Program-made: the position numbers and the translations under genes
The notes under the pieces: generated by a model
The model's input: the letters and a program-made list of their open reading frames with translations, nothing else
Told to the model about the DNA's origin: nothing
Databases searched by the model: none
DNA from: Neoceratodus forsteri
Taxonomy: Eukaryota > Chordata > Ceratodontiformes > Ceratodontidae
Direction of reading: 5' to 3'
Assembly: GCA_016271365.2 (NCBI GenBank)
Contig: JADMNL010000022.1
Location: 219,332,501-219,396,500, forward strand
Length of the DNA stretch: 64,000 nt
In this document: piece by piece, positions 30,398-42,834 of the stretch
Layout of the letters: every line of letters begins with the position of its first letter
Numbering within the stretch: the stretch's first letter is position 1

Positions 30398-32249
30398 GGC
30401 AGGCTGGCCCATTACTTCCAGAGTGGAAACACACCACCACAGACAAGTGGGTCCTGGAAGTAATGGGCCAGGAACTTGTTCTCAGCTTCAAGGCCTTGCC
30501 AAAGCTGAGGTCTAGAGCCTTCAAATCCTCCTCCCCCTCAGAAGCAGCCCTGCTGGAGAAGGAAGTTTCAAGTCTACTACTGTTAAATGCAGTGGAATCA
30601 GTCCCTCTTTCCCAAAGAGGGAAGGGATTATATTCCAGGTACTTCCTTACAACAAAGAAAACGGGAGTGGCGATCCATCCTGGACCTCCGATACCTAAAC
30701 AAGCATCTGACAAAACCAAAATTCAAGATGGTCATCCTGGCTACCATACTCCCTAACCTAAGGCAGGGGGATTGGTTAGCATCCTTAGATCTCAAAGATG
30801 CCCACTTTCACATTCCAGTCAGGGGGTCACACAGAAGGTACCTCAGATTCAGGCTGCCATCTGATCATTACCAATTCAGGTAATGCCTTTCAGACTGACA
30901 TCTGCTCCAAGGGTGTTCACAAAGTGGCTGTGGTAGTGGCACACCTGAGACGTCAAGGGGTGGCAGTGTTCCCCTACCTAGACGACTGGCTCATAGTAGG
31001 CCAGTCACACCAGCAAGTGAGGGAGGCTCTGTCAATAACACAAAACACTCTCTCCTCACTCAGGGTCTTAGTGAACCACAAAAAGTCTGTACTAGAACCA
31101 GTTCAGCTACTAAAGTGCATAGGGTCAGAACTGGACACAAAGAAGGGAATGGCTTACCTACCCCAAGACAGGGTGGACAACCTTATCCAGACAGCCAGTT
31201 CCTTCACACTTCATGTCTCTAGGCCAGCAAGGCACTTCCTACAGTTGTTAGGCCATATGGCAGCCTCCAGAGCTACTGTGTTAGGCTCCAGGTTCCAGAT
31301 GAGAGACATCCAATTTCACCTACGGGAACACTGGTCCCAAAAGAGGGACTCTCTTTCAAAACTAGTCCCAGTAACAGCTACTCTTCTTCAAGCCCTGCAG
31401 TGTTGGCAGGAAAGGAGCAACCTCAGACAAGGAGTACCCTTTCTGCAACAGGGCCCTTCTCTGGTGCTAACCATAGATGCATCCCTGCTGGGGTGGGGAG
31501 CACATCTGGGGGACCACACTGTTCACGTTTTATGGACAAAGCAGGAATCCCTCCTGCATATCAACCTGTTGGAACTCGGGGCAGTTCTTTTGGCTCTTCA
31601 GTTATTTACTATTCAGATCAGAGGGAAAGTAGTACAGGTCAGAACAGACAACACAACCACCATGTACTACATAAACAAGGGGGCACAAGGTCAACCTCTC
31701 TGTGCACAGAGGCAATGAAAATTTGGACCTTGTCATACTCCCTAAACGTATCCCTCTCAGCTGTCCACCTGCCAGGAAAGGACAATATCTTGGCAGATGA
31801 TCTCAGCAGAATAAACCAGAACCACCACGAGTGGTCACTGAACAAACAAGCCCTACAGGCCATTTTCAGGAGATGAGGCACCCCAGAAGTGGATCTGTTT
31901 GCAGCCCCAGACAATCACCAGCTCCTTCAGTATTGCTGCAGGCCCCCTTTCAAGGGCACAATTCCTCTGGATGCACGTCTGCTGGATTGGACAGGGAGGT
32001 TCCTGTATGCTTTTCCTCCCTTTCCTCTGTTACTGAAAGTGATAATAAACTCAGGCTTCAACCAGCTTTAATGATCCTCATTGCCCCAGATTGGGCCATA
32101 CAACCTTGGTACTCCATGCTCCTATCATTGTCAGTAACCAAGCCAATCAGTCTCCCCAGGAGGTACAACCTACTGTATCCTCACAGGGCAGGATCATGTA
32201 CCCCAATCTGTTGCCCCTCAGACTCAAAGCATGGCTTTTGAGGACTTAG
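30398..32249 (+). pseudogene. pol: DIRS-4 pol
   Basis: Reverse transcriptase: SILDLRYLNKHLTKPKFKM, GDWLASLDLKDAHFHIPV and a long open stretch 30798-31718 with FPYLDDWLIVGQSHQQV. RNase H: LTIDASLLGWGAHLGD, LLELGAVLLALQLF, RTDNTTTMYYINKG, and in another frame DNILADDLSRI. The methyltransferase-like tail (EVDLFAAPDNHQLLQYC, LIAPDWAIQPWYSML) ends KAWLLRT with TAG 32247-32249. Frameshifts lie near 30660, 30885, 31700 and 32065. Confidence 0.85.
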
Positions 32250-32356
32250 AGTATGCAAACTTGCATCTCTCAGAGGAAGTCATGGATATACTGAGAGTCT
32301 CCAGAAAGCCTTCGACCAAGAAAACCTACGCCTCTAAATGGAAGAGATTTTCTTTC
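32231..32356 (+). pseudogene. DIRS-4 tyrosine recombinase, N-terminal part
   Basis: From MAFEDLEYANLHLSEEVMD to KKTYASKWKRFSF, the start of the core-binding domain, overlapping the pol end by 19 bases. DIRS-5 interrupts it at 32356. The start codon is uncertain because the frame may extend further upstream. Confidence 0.75.
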
Positions 32357-32906
32357 AAACAACATAAAGTCTTGCTGTATTCTGACAATTGCAGTTAGCC
32401 CCAGCCTTTAAACTGCCCCGGAGACAAAGGGTTAACTTTTCTATGCATGGCATAGAATGTTCATCTCGAGCTTGGTTGAAGCCTCTGCCTGTTGTTATTC
32501 GAATTGCAACCGTCAGATTCTTTACTTCACCTCACTGAACAGTCATTCCGGAGATTTCTCCTGCTGCTCGGTTCAAAGTCGGTTGAAGTGTCGGTTTTCG
32601 GTCGTTTTTTCTACCGAAATTGTTTCCGCATAGTCAGTTCAAGTCTCTGTCTGTGGTATCGTGAGTACTAGATAGGTTTTGTTCTGTTTTCTGTGTGGAA
32701 CTTGTAAAAGTGTGGATCGGTTAGGGCTGAACTAATCATTCTGAGGTAAAATTTGTACTTTAGTGTGTGGTTACCAGTCCATATCGGTTCTAAAAAAAAC
32801 GGGGTTTTAGTACGTTTTTTTCCAAGACCCGTGACACGGTCAGGAACTGATAGGCGAGTCTTGCCTGGCGGTTGCTGAAAAAAGGGTAAGTTTGGTTAGG
32901 TTGGCC

Positions 32907-34492
32907 ATGTCTGAGAAACCCAAGAAAAAAAACGGGCCCATTGGGTTTCAACACTGTAGTAGTGTGTGTGTGTGGGGAGGTCTTTGCTAAGGCTGATCCC
33001 CACACCACCTGTGTTTATTGTCTGGGGTTTGACCACCTCAATTCAGACTGCCAAATTTGCAAAGATTTTCCCAAATCTACCCTGGAAAAGAGATTAGGTA
33101 GACTGAGGGAAAGGGAGGCCGAGAAGTCCGCTGACCCGGATGGCCAGCCCGGTTCGGTTCCGACCAAACCAGAACGAGTGCCCTCTGACCAGGGCGATAC
33201 TTCTTTGGGCAAAGAGAGCCGATTCTGAGAATCGGTTCAAAGAAAAGAAAAGTCGACTCAGTTCGGATCCAGAATCTCTACATCCGACCGCCGATGAATA
33301 GCCAAAGCGATCAGATTGTGGAATCGCCTCAATCGGTTCCGACTGATCCAGCACCTTTGGCAGGGGCTCGGTTCGGTTGGTTCCCCGGTTCTGGATTATA
33401 CCCTGGAAGAATTTTATGAACCGGAGTTTGAGGAGGAAGGAGAGTTGGAGATGAATATGGTGATGGTGAAAGTCTGGATGTGCCTATTGACCCGGACATC
33501 TCCCCAGACAGACCTTCAGGTGTTTCTCCTCCTAGGCTTTCTGAGTCCCTTCACACTTCATGTTTTACAAAAGGTGGCTGATACCCTCCAGCTTCCTGTG
33601 GAGGAGCAGTGGAGGATCAGGAAGAGCCTGACTATGTAGAGATGATGGACATCACAGAGTCCAGGAGACTGTCTATTCCCCATCACAAATCTTTTGGGAA
33701 ACAGACGCAAAAAATTCTTAAGTCTCCCAATTCCATACCTCCTGTGGACAGAAGAATGGACAAGAGGTATACTCTTTCAGGCTCAGATGCGGAGTTCCTC
33801 TATCAGCAATGCAGCCATGTTGGGGTTGTACAGGCTGTTGCCTGTGATAAGGCAAGCATTCCCTTGGCATCACACCCCCCCCAGACAAGGACTCTAGGAA
33901 GATTGATGCCATGGCAAAGAAGCAGTACATGGCATCATCCTTGAGACTCAGGCAGGCTAATTATATGGCCTGTGCAGCCAGGTACCAGAAGTCCAGGTGG
34001 GACACTGTACTGGCACTGGCTAAGCAGGCTTTCCCCCAGCTTGCCAAGGAGCTGGAGGAGGTGGCTGCGGATGGGATTGAGGCATCGAAAGTTCAGTTTC
34101 ATGCTGCTGTAGACTCCAATGATGTATCATCAAGAGTCATGGCTACATCTGTGGCTCTTCGGAGAATGGCTTGTCTCAGATGTACTAGCCTCTCACAGGA
34201 TACCCAGGCTAAGGCCATGGATTTTCCTGTAGTCGGTAGTTCTCTGTTTGGGGAGCAGACAGAGAATTACACGAAGAAGATGGATGAATACAGGGCCACT
34301 TACAGGAGTGCTCAGGCCAAGGAAAGGCAAGCAACTCCTCAAAGGCAGCAGTGCAGGGGCAGGCCTTTCTACCAAGCACAGTCCTCTTCTTCCTTTTCAC
34401 AGAGGGGGTTCTTCAGAGGGAGAGGCAGAAGGGGGATGAGCAGGCCTGCATCCACCCCTCAGCCTAAAGCCCCTGCCAAGCAGACACCCTGA
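32907..34492 (+). pseudogene. gag: DIRS-5 gag
   Basis: It starts MSEKPKKKNGP. A GT microsatellite expansion near 32963 (GTGTGTGTGTG) shifts the frame inside the first zinc pair. The 32941-33228 stretch resumes with CVYC and CQIC. Small losses occur at 33205, 33300, 33450 and 33550. The C-terminal half is open 33911-34492 (ASSLRLRQANYMACAARYQ, DTQAKAMDFPVVGSS, RGFFRGRGRRGMSRP) and includes an RG-rich stretch that some other copies have lost. Confidence 0.85.
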
Positions 34493-36381
34493 TGGGTCTG
34501 CCCGGGTCGATTCTCCTATCCCAGTAGAGGGCAGGCTGGCTCACTTTGTCCAGGACTGGATGTCTGTTACATCAGACAAGTGGGTCATGGAAGTAGTAAG
34601 CCAGGGACTGGTTCTCAGCTTCAAAAAATTTCCCAAGGTGAGAGCCAGATTTTTTCCACCTGCAAATCTCTCAGAAACCCTTGCCCTAGAGGCAGAGGTT
34701 TCTTCTCTTCTAGCTCTAAGAGCTATAGAGAGAGTGCCTACCCTACACAGGGGCAAAGGATTGCACTCCAGGTACTTCCTAACCTCCAAAAAGACAGGAG
34801 AGTGGCGACCTATCCTGGACCTAAGATACCTGAACAAAAATATTTTAAACCAAAGTTCAAGATGGTAACTCTGGGAATTATCCTTCCCTCTCTAAGGCCA
34901 GGGGACTGGCTAACCTCCCTGGACCTCAAAGATGCCTATTTTCACATTCCCATCAGGTGCTCCCACAGAAAGTACCTCAGGTTCAAGTTGCCCTCAGGCC
35001 ACTATCAGTTCAAAGCAATGCCCTTTGGCCTAACATCAGCCCCAATGGTATTCTCAAAGTGCTTGGCAGTAGTTGTTGCCTTCCTAAGAAGACAAAAGAT
35101 TTCCATTTTTCCATATTTGGACGACTGGCTCACAGTGGGCCAGTCCCCAGACCAAGTCAAGTCACACCTACAAGTGACCCAGCAAGTGCTCATTTCTTTA
35201 GGATTTCTTCTCAACCTACCAAAGTCAGTTCTCGAACCAGTGCAGCTCCTCACCTTCATAGGAGCAGAGCTGGATACGGTAAAAGCAAGAGCCTTCCTTC
35301 CCCTAGACAGGGCAAGGGCTCTCATAGAGCTGGCCTCTTCATTCAGCCTTCAGGTGTCTCGACCAGCAAGGCACTTCCTTCAGCTATTGGGCCACATGGC
35401 AGCTTCTACAGCAGTGGTCCAAGGTGCAAGATTCCAAATGAGGGACATTCAGTTCCACTTAAGAGCTTTTTGGTCCCAAAGAAAGGATTCCCTTACCAAA
35501 CTAATTCCAGTGATTCGAACTCTGATCCAAGCCCTGCAATGGTGGCAGGATCAGGACAATTTGAGGCAAGGGGTTCCATTTGCCACTCAGTCTCATTCAG
35601 TGATCCTCACCACAGATGCTTCCCTGCTGGGCTGGGGAGCTCATTTGGGGGAACTTACCACCCAGGGGCTGTGGTTGCCTCAGGAATCTCTTCTACACAT
35701 CAGTCTCTTGGAACTCAGGGCAGTGTTTCTGGCACTGCAAGCTTTTTCCAAATCTGTACAGAACAAGGTGGTTCAGGTCAGAACAGACACCACCACCACC
35801 ATGTGGTACATCAACAAGCAAGGAGGCACTAGATCTACGGCCTTGTGCACAGAAGCAGTGAAGTTGTGGTCCCTGCAGACCTCTCTGATAGCAGTTCACC
35901 TTCCAGGAAAGGACAGTGTTCTAGCAGATGCACTGAGCAGAATATCCCAGGGCCATCACGAATGCGCCCTAGATCCTCTGGTGTTGAAGGTGATTTTCTC
36001 AAGATGGGGCACTCCAGAGATAGATCTTTTTGCAGCCCCAGACAATCACCAACTTCTTCTTTTTTGTTGCAGACCCCCAGTCTTGGGCTCAGTCCCCCTG
36101 GATGCTCTGATTATGAACTGGGAAGGGAAATTTCTGTATGCTTTTCCCCCTTCTCTCTCCTGTTCAAAGTGCTAGTCAAGGTAAGGTCACAACCATGCAA
36201 AGTGATTCTGATTTCTCCAAACTGGGCCAGGCAGCCATGGTATCCCTTGTTGCTGTCCCTAGCAGTCCACCTTCCCCTGTCTCTTCCCAAGAATTACAAC
36301 GTGTTAACACCCTCTCAGTGGAGGATTTGATACCCCAATCTTCAGTCTCTCAATCTCAAGGCTTGGCTCTTGAAGAGTTAG
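34493..36381 (+). pseudogene. pol: DIRS-5 pol (most complete copy)
   Basis: The early part (VTSDKWVMEVVSQGLVL to LDLRYLNKN) is open to about 34850, where a one-base loss shifts to the 34580-36175 frame. Reverse transcriptase: GDWLTSLDLKDAYFHIPIR, FGLTSAPMVFSK, FPYLDDWLTVGQS (YLDD near 35118). RNase H: TTDASLLGWGAHLGE, LLELRAVFLALQAF, RTDTTTTMWYIN, DSVLADALSR. The methyltransferase-like tail starts GTPEIDLFAAPDNHQLL. A second shift near 36165 precedes the end LNLKAWLLKS, TAG 36379-36381. Confidence 0.9.
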
Positions 36382-37417
36382 CGTTTGCAGATCTGCATCT
36401 TTCCCAAGGGGTTCTGGGTATCCTTAAGGCTTCTCGAAAGCCTTCCACCAGAAAGACTTACAACTCCAAATGGAAAAGATTCAGCATTTGGTGTTCTAAG
36501 AAGAATATTTCTCCAGACTCTGCTGAATTGCCTACGGTTCTGGATTATATGGTCCATCTCAATGGCCTAGGTCTCAGACCAGCTACTCTCAAGGTATGCT
36601 TGGCAGCTGTTTCTGCTTTCTTGTCAGTAGGCAAGTCTTCTTCTCTGTCATCCCATCCTGTATTCTGTAAGTTTTTCAAGGGATTGCTTCACACCAATCC
36701 CCCCTTGAGGGCTCCTGCTCCTGCTTGGGATCTTAATGTTTGCATTGCTCAGCTTATGCAACCCCCTTTTGAGCCTTTGTCCTCAGCAGAGCTTAAGTAT
36801 TTGACTTGGAAAACTGTGTTTTTGGTAGCCATTATTTCTGCTAGACGTGTCAGTGAATTGCAAGCCCTGTCAGTGGAATCTGATTTCATCTCTTTTCACA
36901 GAGATAAAGTGGTCCTTAGAACTAACAGAAAGTTCTTGCCTAAAGTGATTTCAGATTTCCACTTCAATCAGTCTATATCTCTCCATTTTCTTCACTGATC
37001 ATTCTTCCTTGGGAGAGAGGAGGCTACACAGTTTGGATGTTAAAAGAGCCCTTTGCTACTACATAGAGCGTACCAAGGGTCACAGGTTTGACTCCCTCCA
37101 GTTGTTCCTCACTTATTTAGAAGTTGGGAAGGGCAAACCTGCCACTAAGAGATCTTTTGCCAGGTGGATTGTTTCTTGTATACAATTCTGCTATGAAAAA
37201 CTGGGTAAAACTCCACCCTCAGGCCTGAGGGCTCATTCCACAAGAGGTACAGCTGCTTCCCTGGCTGCTGCCAGGGATATCCCCTCTCTTAGAAATTTGT
37301 CAAGCAGCCACCTGGAAAACAATCCATACTTTTACCAAGCATTACTCTCTGGATATCCAGGCTAGGAGTGATGCTCGGTTTGGCACAGCAGTACTTCAGA
37401 GCTTATTTCCAAAGTAG
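36138..37417 (+). pseudogene. DIRS-5 tyrosine recombinase
   Basis: It is open 36138-36998, with core-binding segment KASRKPSTRKTYNSKWKRF and catalytic ISARRVSELQALSVES (first Arg), then VVLRTNRKFLPK. A short loss near 36985 shifts the frame. The next part (37009-37365) keeps RAHSTRGTAASLAAARDIP with the HxxR pair. The terminal Tyr block is shifted by an insertion near 37280. The stop of the original frame is TAG 37415-37417. The start is uncertain because of the pol overlap. Confidence 0.87.
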
Positions 37418-37462
37418 GTTCTGTCCCTCCTCCATGGAGGTACTGCTTGGTAGTCTACAATT

Positions 37463-37555
37463 GTCAGAATACAGCAAGACTTCATGTTGTTTGAAGAAAA
37501 AATTACTCACCTTAGTAATTATGTTTTTTCTATTGGAGTCTTGCTGTATTCTGAC
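37463..37555 (+). repeat. DIRS-5 internal complementary region
   Basis: TTCATGTTGTTTG adjoining AAGAAAAAATTACTCACC, flanked by GTCAGAATACAGCAAGAC and GTCTTGCTGTATTCTGAC. It complements both element ends of subfamily A. Confidence 0.88.
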
Positions 37556-38008
37556 CCCCCCCACCTCCCCTCTCAGAACCTAGATTTTTGGGATGTGGGT
37601 GGGCAGGCACAGTGTTGGCACCCTAGAGGTGCCACCTTTTTACACCCTCTTTTTTTCTTTAGGTGGAATGTTAATTCATTTGATTGGTTTTTGTTTTTGG
37701 GTTTCCTGACTTGAGTCTTCCTTTGAAGACCCAAAACATTTATTTCCTGCAAGTTGGCTAGTTAAAAATGTTACAGTTTCCACACAGAACACCTAGTGAG
37801 TTTTACTCGTAAAGATCTGATGGTTGCAATTCGAATAACAACAGGCAGAGGCTTCAACCGAGCTTCAGATGAACATTCTATGCCATGCATAGAAAAGTTA
37901 ACTCTTTGTCTCCGGGGCAGTTTAAAGGCTGGGGCTAACTGCAATTGTCAGAATACAGCAAGACTCCACTAGAAGAAACATAATTACTAAGGTGAGTAAT
38001 TTTTTCTT

Positions 38009-38951
38009 TTGGTGTCAGGGCAAAGGCTTGGACCACACCCAGGCTAGTCCCTCTATAGTCCTGGATTATATGGCCCATTTGCATTCCATAGGTTTAACTG
38101 TTTCCATCTTGAGAGTGCAGCTGGCAGCTGTCTCCGCTTATTTATCAGCAGGTAAGGCATCTTCCTTGGCTTCAAGACAAGTGTTCAATACATTTTTTAA
38201 GGGGTTTCTACATTTGCATCCACAATGCAGGGAACCTACTCCCATGTGGGATCTGAATATCTGCATTGCGCAGCTTATGCAGCCCCCTTTTGAGCCCATG
38301 TCCACAGTAGACCTCAAATATGTGACTTGGAAAACAGTGTTTCTGGTAGCCATTACTTCTGTCAGAAGGATCAGTGAGCTCCAGGCATTATCTACAGAGC
38401 GTGGTTACATTGCTGTCCATAGAGACAATGTAGTCCTTAGGACTAACAGAAAATTTCTGCCCAAGGTGGTATCAGAGTTCCACCTCAATCAGTCTATTAC
38501 TTTGCTAGTCTTCTTTACAGACCATGCCACCTCAGGTGAGCGCAGGTTGCACAGCTAGATGTAAAGAGGGCAGTCAGCTATTACCTTGACCACACAAAGG
38601 GTCACAGACAGGATCAAACCCAACTCGTACTTACTTATGGAGAGGTGGGAAAAGGGAAACCTGCCGCAAAACAATCTATTACAAGATGGATTGTGGCTTG
38701 TATTCAGTTTTGCTATAGCAAAGTGGGTAAGCAACTACCTCCAGGCCTCAGGGCCCATTCAACTAGGGTTACTGCAGCTTCTGCGGCAGCTGCTAGAGAT
38801 ATTCCTCTAGAGATTTCCCCTAGTGGACATTTGCAAAGCTGCAACCTGGAAGACAGTTCATACATTTACCAAACATTATTGTTTGGATATCCAGGCCAGT
38901 GGAGATGGCAGGTTTGGCACAGCAGTCCTGCAGAGCCTGTTTCCTAAATAG
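38009..38951 (+). pseudogene. DIRS-4 tyrosine recombinase, remainder
   Basis: It continues in frame after the DIRS-5 insertion (WCQGKGLDHTQASPS). The core-binding part (IVLDYMAHLHSIGLTVS) and catalytic domain with ITSVRRISELQAL (first Arg) and VVLRTNRKFLPKVVSEF follow. A small loss near 38555 shifts the frame, but the RAHSTRVTAASAAAARDIP box is present at about 38750-38810. The Tyr region (THYCLD-like) and QSLFPK end at TAG 38949-38951. Confidence 0.87.
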
Positions 38952-38996
38952 GTTATAGGCCCGCCTCCAAAAGCACTGCTTGGTAATCTGCATAAG

Positions 38997-39087
38997 TCAG
39001 AATACAGTAAGATTTCCTGGTGTTTGAAGAAAAAATTACTCACCTTAGTAATCTTGTTTCTTCTAAGGGAATCTTACTGTATTCTGA
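38997..39087 (+). repeat. DIRS-4 internal complementary region
   Basis: AGATTTCCTGGTGTTTG next to AAGAAAAAATTACTCACC complements the distinct subfamily-C termini, showing that this region tracks its own element's ends and not a shared consensus. Bases 39088-39370 are spacer without recognisable genes. Confidence 0.88.
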
Positions 39088-39557
39088 GCTCCCTGCCTTC
39101 CTCCCCTGCTAGAAACCTATGGTCACTGCACTACAGCTGTTGTAGTGCTGTTGCAAACCGGGGGTATGGATGATCTGGTTTTTGGGCATCTGTGACTTGA
39201 GTCTTGGTGATGCCACTTCACAAGTTTTCAGAAAGAAGAATAATTTTTTAAGATTCTTCCTTTTAATTTATTAGGGAGGGTTGTTGTTACTATTCTTGTT
39301 GTTATTACTGTTATTATTAGTGTATATTATCCAGAAATTGTTTAGTGCATGCTTCATAAGAATCTAATGGCTTAGAGTTGTTTACCAGGGGCAGTGATTT
39401 GAAAACCGAGCTCGAGCCTAGCATTCCATAATTTGCATAGGTTCTATTAACCATTTCAGCTCTGGGGCAGTCCTATAGTGAGACCATACTGCATAAGTCA
39501 GAATACATAAGATTACCTTAGAAGAAACAAGATTACTAAGGTGAGTAATTTTTCTTC

Positions 39558-39940
39558 TGGTCCTCTTTTCTGTCACATATACCAAATCTTTCGACTGGTT
39601 CACGAACCTCAGAAAGGATCTACATGCTGTTTGTAAAGAAATTAGCAGTGGTTTTGAAAAAATAATTACACTATGATTTCTGATCTGGCACCCTTTGTGG
39701 CAAACAAAAATTCCAAGATGTAAGCCCTTATACTCAGGACAGAAACACTTGAAAAGAGAGAGTTGCTAATGGTGGAAAAAATCAGTGCACCTCCTGGCAG
39801 AATCTGTATGCAAATGTGACGTTCAGCTTAAATTAACAGAAGACATACAAGACCAAGAAGATAGGTCAAGGAGGAAGGGTTAACCTCAGAATTGTTTTGA
39901 GTACCTGAAGGGATAGAAGGCACTGGGGATCCACTTAAAT
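39558..39940. other. Unassigned sequence right of DIRS-4
   Basis: No clear ORF or repeat boundary. It may be the 5' part of the L1-like remnant that follows, but I cannot support a domain here. Confidence 0.4.
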
Positions 39941-39949
39941 ATTTTTTGA

Positions 39950-40385
39950 AAAAATTGTCACTATTTCAGTGGGTTGTAACTATCTGGAGGAGGTAATTCA
40001 GATGGACAGAGCTCATTGTGGTCCTCTGAACAAGACACTTCCAAATCAGTTATCTACAAAAGCTTTTCCTTAGGCTCTTTTTCATGAAACCACGCACATT
40101 TCAGGAAAAGGAAGATATTTTATGCAAGGCTAGAACTGATGGAGGTTTGACATTTGAGACATTTAAATTCCATGCATATCCTGATTTTTAGCCAAGCAGC
40201 ACAACACCAATGGAAATATTTTGACCTAGTTAAAGTCACATTAAGATCCAAGGGTATCAAATACTCACTGCTTCCACCAGCCAAGTTAAAATTTTACTTG
40301 AAGGGTAGGATCAGATATTTAACCAACCATGTGGATGCTTCCCTAATTTTGGCTATGGCAGATACTGTATTCTAGCAGTACAGGC
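39950..40385 (+). pseudogene. L1-like LINE ORF1 remnant
   Basis: In one frame QMDRAHCGP (about 40000) resembles the RNA-recognition domain of L1 ORF1 proteins. The later open stretch (40154-40375) has PDF-like FSQAAQHQWKYFDLVK, then LRSKGIKYSLLPPAKLKF, the usual L1 ORF1 C-terminal domain pattern. The protein is a trimeric RNA-binding chaperone in active L1s. Several stops break it. From 40386 to 40732 nothing further is recognised. Confidence 0.55.
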
Positions 40386-40732
40386 ATGAGTGTCAGCCTA
40401 CCAAGAAGCATTAAACATGGGTCAGCTTGTACTGTCCAATAGATTCAACCCTTTATGACTAGAGCAAACTCAAGATCAAAAAGTGACTAACTATTTGATA
40501 TCTACCCTGGATATTACCCCAGGGAATGACACAAGCATTGTGGTAAAGAAACTCCATTAACTGAATTTAACATTAAGGCTTTAAATGAACACTGTACACA
40601 GTAATACAAAACAAATTCAAGTATAGGAATAAAGTGATGAATTGAAGAACCTTCTGATCACCAGACAGTGATGAAAGGCTATAAAGGACATTAATTTGAT
40701 AGCAGCAGTGGGCAGCAGAAATATGTTATATT

Positions 40733-42344
40733 TGTAACCTCAGTCCAGTATGCCGTTTGTATCTGACAGCAATACCAGGTGGGCTGGGTTCGGGGAGGAA
40801 TAGGTCACTCGGCACAAGGGCTAGGTTTGGCTACTCTGCACAGGGCACCCAAGTAACTCCGAACACAGGAAGCAATAACTGTAATGTCCAAATCCAGAAG
40901 TGGGATTCTTAAGTGTGGCTTTTATTCACATCCAATCAGAATAAACAAAGCATAGATGGACCCCCACGGGGGCTGCACTCCTGGTAATGCAGATTAAAAG
41001 AGACCAGAACACATCCTCATCACTTTAGCCCTCAGGCTCTACCACACATTGGGCACACAGCCCGGACTTGTACGCTGCTTTGGGTTACACAGCCCGAACT
41101 TGTACACTGTTCTGGGTTTTCCCTGGCTCGGCTCCCTTGCCAGCCACTTGGACACCTTCCATACTTCATGGAAACATTTTCTGGTGGCTCCCTAAACCAC
41201 CTAAGAACACCTCGGCTCCATCAGGGAATCTTCCTTTCAATCCCACATCTGGGTACTTTCCTCAGGCACTGGCCAAGTACCTGAGAGAAAGCAAAAGGTG
41301 TCTCAGAGCAAATCCGTAGAGGTGAATTTGGTTACTATTGATGGGGGGGGTCTCCCACCTCTTGCTCCCACAGTTTATACCCGGCCATTTCTCTGGACAG
41401 AAACACCTCATCCTTTAAAACTTTGTAGTGTAGATTCTTGCTAAATGTATTTCACATTCCATCTACTTGCATTGCTTCCCATTTGTGCTGGACTTGAACA
41501 TACTTATACGTGGCTTTATCCATTACTCTAGACCCCCCCACAAAGTTAAGCAGTCCAATCCCCACTTTCTTTCTTTCCCTTTGTGCTGGACTTGAACATA
41601 CTTATAAGTGGCATTGTCCATTACTCTAGATCCCCCACTGAGATAAGCAGTTCAATCCCCACATCTTCCAACTGTACTTGGCTGTCTTTTCCTGACCCCA
41701 CAGTAACAGTCCCTTAGTTTCCTTCTGTTCAGCTAAAAAGACTTGGCTCTTTTTCAGAGCGAACTCACCCTTTGGTTGCAGGTGCCCCACAGACGTTTCC
41801 TCCACAAGGAATCTTCCTCTCAGAGCTTCTGGTGCCTCAGCACAACTTGAACAGGCAGCTTCTTTCCCTTAGTCGGACCGGGGGGGGGGGGTGGTTGCCC
41901 CTGGAAAACAGGCAAACACCTTCCTCCATCCCCTCAGGGATGGGGCTCCTGAACCATTGAAAGCTGTCTCCACCACTTCAATTACCAGTTCCTGTGTTCC
42001 TCTTCAGGTGGAAACATACACCTTACCAAAAGTAGCTCTGAAACAGAGCTTAAAGCTCTGTGAGCCTGCACACACTCTGCTGCACTACAGTCTCTCTCTA
42101 AGACTGCACATAGACTGCCTTCAAATTCCCCAGCATTCTACTCTAACCTCCAACTGCAACATTCCAGTGTGGCTTATTCAGCTGTGACAGTTCTAAAGTG
42201 ATGTCATCCCTCAGTCTCAGATGAGACTGAGAACAAAGTGAGACAGTGTGAAATCCATTTAACTGGAGTTTCACAAGCTGCCTTCTCTGACTACCACTAG
42301 GTCTTACTGGGATTCTAGTAACCACGGGTAACAGGGGGGTTACA
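40733..42344 (-). repeat. 3' LTR of element alpha copy 2
   Basis: About 1.6 kb, matching 46300-47800 with an extra internal segment near 41530-41640 where TTGTGCTGGACTTGAACATAC occurs twice. On the minus strand it starts TGTAACCCCC at 42344 and ends GGTTACA at 40733. AATAAA is present on the minus strand near 40922. A run of ten G lies at about 41880-41890. Confidence 0.85.
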
Positions 42345-42834
42345 CTCATCCTGGGCCAGGAAAATGACTGTCCACAGTCATTAATCACCCAGCTTAGGCC
42401 ATCTCGCCCCATGTGTTGACTACGGGGAGGTAACGCTACCTTCTCCCCTACCATATGCTAGCACAGGCAGGCAACACTAAGGGCCTAGAGGCCTTTGGCT
42501 GACATCTCAGCCTCTACTCTACCCACCAACTATGGGTACCTAGTGGCTTTGGTGGAACTGTCCAGAGCATAGCCCTAATGGATCAGCACTGCGGCCCCTT
42601 ACGGCCATTTAGAACCACAGCCTGTCTATCCCCCCTAGCCCTCTAGAGAACACCTGTCTGCCTCTAACTCAAATTTCCCAAAACAAAACAAACAGGGGAC
42701 CTCCCCGACCCTGGACACCATGCAACCACACACCAGGAGCTAATACCGTACACTATGCATTACTCCCACAATTCCCCACAACCATACCTGTGGAAGGAAA
42801 AGTTACACACAGTAACAACAACAACAGTACTTTA

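Larger units (their letters stand above)
32357..38008 (+). mobile_element. DIRS-5: full-length DIRS (subfamily A) nested in DIRS-4
   Basis: It starts AAACAACATAAAGTC after host TTC (32354-32356) and ends ATTTTTTCTTT near 38008. It lies in the DIRS-4 recombinase gene in the same orientation. Gag 32907-34492, pol 34493-36381, recombinase 36138-37417, internal complementary region 37463-37555, right inverted repeat about 37790-37960. It is the least damaged copy in the window, with a 531-codon open stretch in pol. It must be younger than DIRS-4. Confidence 0.92.
28137..39557 (+). mobile_element. DIRS-4: DIRS retrotransposon (subfamily C), interrupted by DIRS-5
   Basis: Its own sequence is 28137-32356 and 38009-39557. 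The left end ACACACCAGGAAATC follows host TTC; the right end ATTTTTCTTC is at 39557. Subfamily C differs throughout: terminus CACCAGGAAATCTTACTG, a leader with GGTAACTCCTGGT repeats in place of CGGTT motifs, and gag and pol diverged from A and B. Internal complementary region 38997-39087; right inverted repeat about 39375-39515. Confidence 0.9.
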
